A stretch of 64,000 nucleotides of DNA from Symbiodinium sp. CCMP2592 (lineage: Eukaryota; Sar; Dinophyceae; Suessiales; Symbiodiniaceae). Under the pieces are notes generated by a model. That model did no database searches, was not told the DNA's origin, and saw only the letters and a list, made by a program, of their open reading frames with translations. The stretch covers positions 248,001 to 312,000 of the forward strand of contig CAJNDT010000513.1 in the NCBI GenBank assembly GCA_905221615.1. Direction: 5' to 3'. Below are positions 62,310 to 64,000 of this stretch, one piece after another (the first letter of the stretch is position 1; the number at the start of each line of letters is the position of its first letter). A program made the translations under genes and the position numbers.

Positions 62310-62544
62310 AATTAGACGGGCAGGACAATCCTAAAGCTCAAAGGGCCTAAACACCTAAGCAACTACATCTGTAAGCTCCTTGGAGCCATACAAGGTAATA
62401 CATTCAATAACTCCAGTGAGCTTATTCTATAATTAACCAAATCGCAGCATGCCTCCTAGAAAGCCTAATAACCCTTCAAGAACTTGTGAAGGAACCCCTT
62501 AGCCTAAACGCCATACAACAAGAACAGTCAACATCCTGAAGCCT

Positions 62545-62653
62545 CCCAGACCTTCCAAAATCCCTTAATTAAGGAATATACCTTAAATCATATTAGGGAT
62601 CCTACTATGATTTAAGGTATATTCCTTAGTTAAGGGATTTTGGAAGGTCTGGG
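62545..62653. mobile_element. family C TIR element
   Basis: CCCAGACCTTCCAAAATCCC ... GGGATTTTGGAAGGTCTGGG; near-identical to 32609-32716. Confidence 0.85.
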
Positions 62654-62898
62654 CTTCAAAAGGTATCCCTTATGGCCCCCCTTAAACACACCAATAAACC
62701 CTACAAGCCTTAAGGTTTAAAACCCCAAAACTGCAAACCCAACACCCTTATCGGAACAAAAACCCCAAACGGCCCTAAACCCTAAACCCCTTGGGTTGTC
62801 CGCCAAACACAACCACTTGAAGGAGCTCTTGCAGGAACCGTTGAAGAAGCAACTTGTCCTCCATAGAGCCGGCTCAGGGAAGTCTTCAACCTGGACAT

Positions 62899-62975
62899 AA
62901 GGGTTGAGGGTTAAGGGTTAGGGATTAGGGTTTAGGGGTTATAGGGTTTAGGGTTTAAGGTTTAGGGTTTGGGAT
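62899..62975. repeat. TTTAGGG array
   Basis: GGGTTTAGGG/GGGATTTAGG units. Confidence 0.75.
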
Positions 62976-63165
62976 TTAGGATGCCTATAAGGTCTCCGTT
63001 TAGAGGGATTCCAAGGATTCCATTTTATTCTAAGTGGCTCATAAGGGATACCGTAAGGGTTACTATATGGTTTACTACATGGGTCTATGAGGGCTCCTTT
63101 TACAGGGACATATCTGCATGAAGGGTACTGTGAGGGGTACGATATGGTTTACTATTGGTACTATA

Positions 63166-63238
63166 TGGGCGGTTGTCAATATTACAACGTAGATATTTAG
63201 GGTACCCAACCGGGGACCATAACTTTGACAACCATCCA
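63166..63238. mobile_element. family M element (short), TA TSD
   Basis: TGGGCGGTTGTCAATATTAC ... CATAACTTTGACAACCATCCA; TA on each side. Confidence 0.75.
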
Positions 63239-63326
63239 TATGGGTTCCTATAAGGGCTCCAAAAAGAGGACTGGAGGTTAGCGAGTTTAAAGATGAGGGG
63301 GTTCAAATTCTGTGCATGTTCTCATT

Positions 63327-63430
63327 TGGGTGGTTGTCAAACTTAGGGTGCCTTTTTGGGTACCCTAAATAATAGGTGCCGTATTATATTAAGGACCCCA
63401 AAAGGGACCGTAATTTTGACAACCACCCAT
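63327..63430. mobile_element. family M TIR element
   Basis: TGGGTGGTTGTCAAACTTAG ... TAATTTTGACAACCACCCA. Confidence 0.8.
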
Positions 63431-63520
63431 TTGGGATTTAGGCTGGGGCGTGGAGCACTCCGCATACAAATGCGATGCCACTCCGCAATCTACTCGATTC
63501 TCGGCTAGAAACCTAAGACT

Positions 63521-63631
63521 CATGTAGGAACCTGATGAAAAAAAACCCTGGGCCTTTAAGCCCAAAGTAGCAGGATTCAGATAAGGAGCCCTAACAAAGG
63601 CCCAAGGTTTGTTAATCAGGCTCCTGCATTA
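63521..63631. mobile_element. family S TIR element
   Basis: CATGTAGGAACCTGATGAAA ... TTAATCAGGCTCCTGCATTA; reference empty version of the nested copy at 50043-50268. Confidence 0.75.
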
Positions 63632-64000
63632 CTAAGAAACTCTGCGAAGTTCAACAATCAGGCTCAATCGCTTGAGAACCCTAAGCTTGATTCGAATCAT
63701 GGTTCCACTCCAGCTGCGCAAGTTGAGTGCCTTGAAACTTGAAGCATGGGTGTCCATAATGATGTAGGATGCAGACATCGACCGCCAATCAATCAATCTC
63801 TCTCTAAGCAATACACTCCCAAACTCGCATTCTCACGGTAGGATTTCGCAGTGAAGCTTTCAACTTCACTTCGGTTTCGAGGTTACCAAGTAGTTGTTGG
63901 AGTAGTTAGCCAATTTAGCGTACACCGTTCTTTCTCCCTTTCCAATACACGTGCAAAATAGACCGCGTAGGTCAGTGTTTTCGTGCTATTACAGACCTGG

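Larger units (their letters stand above)
61489..64000. other. upstream of RER1: no gene recognised
   Basis: Holds elements P (61499-61600), D (61715), A (62034), I2 (62178), C (62545), two M copies and S (63521), plus a TTTAGGG array (62899-62975). The 5' UTR and start of RER1 may extend here. 63632-64000 has no repeat or frame I can name. Confidence 0.5.

Overview
The window looks like nuclear DNA of a dinoflagellate or close relative. The evidence is: long TTTAGGG/CCCTAAA (plant/alveolate-type telomere) stretches scattered internally; very small exons with an AG|G acceptor and GT, GC or GA donors; dozens of short terminal-inverted-repeat (TIR) elements with target-site duplications (TSDs); and genes all on the minus strand, head to tail. 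No prokaryotic gene, rRNA, tRNA or CRISPR array could be supported. Almost every long open frame is low-complexity repeat or a shadow; the real coding sequence is in short exons that an ORF scan does not show.

Layout, reading the minus strand from right to left. (1) 64000-61489: upstream sequence with TIR elements and telomere-like repeats. (2) 61488-43577: an RER1 gene (ER-retrieval membrane protein) in about 13 exons of 24-93 nt spread over 17.9 kb. Its introns hold TIR elements, long trinucleotide and CATA/CA repeats, and an intronless frameshifted ORF (50521-51058). (3) 43576-39736: no confident gene. (4) 39735-1218: a very fragmented tetratricopeptide-repeat (TPR) gene, about 45 exons of 32-165 nt in introns of roughly 0.2-2.4 kb; one intron carries a decayed LINE reverse transcriptase. 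(5) 989-1: the start of an intronless MATH-BTB gene that runs off the left edge, about 230 bp downstream of the TPR stop.

The most notable signal is how the introns appear to have formed. At 1308-1436 a telomere-like array sits inside an exon, flanked by a 12-bp direct repeat. That repeat supplies a GC donor in one copy, and the acceptor is the AG|G formed where the array meets the other copy; removing the intron restores the frame exactly. A 0.5-kb composite intron at 34167-34663 is flanked by a 19-bp direct repeat in the same way, and many TIR elements lie within about 5-20 nt of splice sites. This is the expected footprint of introners (transposon-derived introns), which are known in dinoflagellates; a telomere-repeat array acting as one is, as far as I know, unusual.

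Limits: exon joins were done by eye from phase and family similarity. RER1 identity is firm. The TPR gene is firm as a family, but several of its exon ends, and its 5' end, are provisional.
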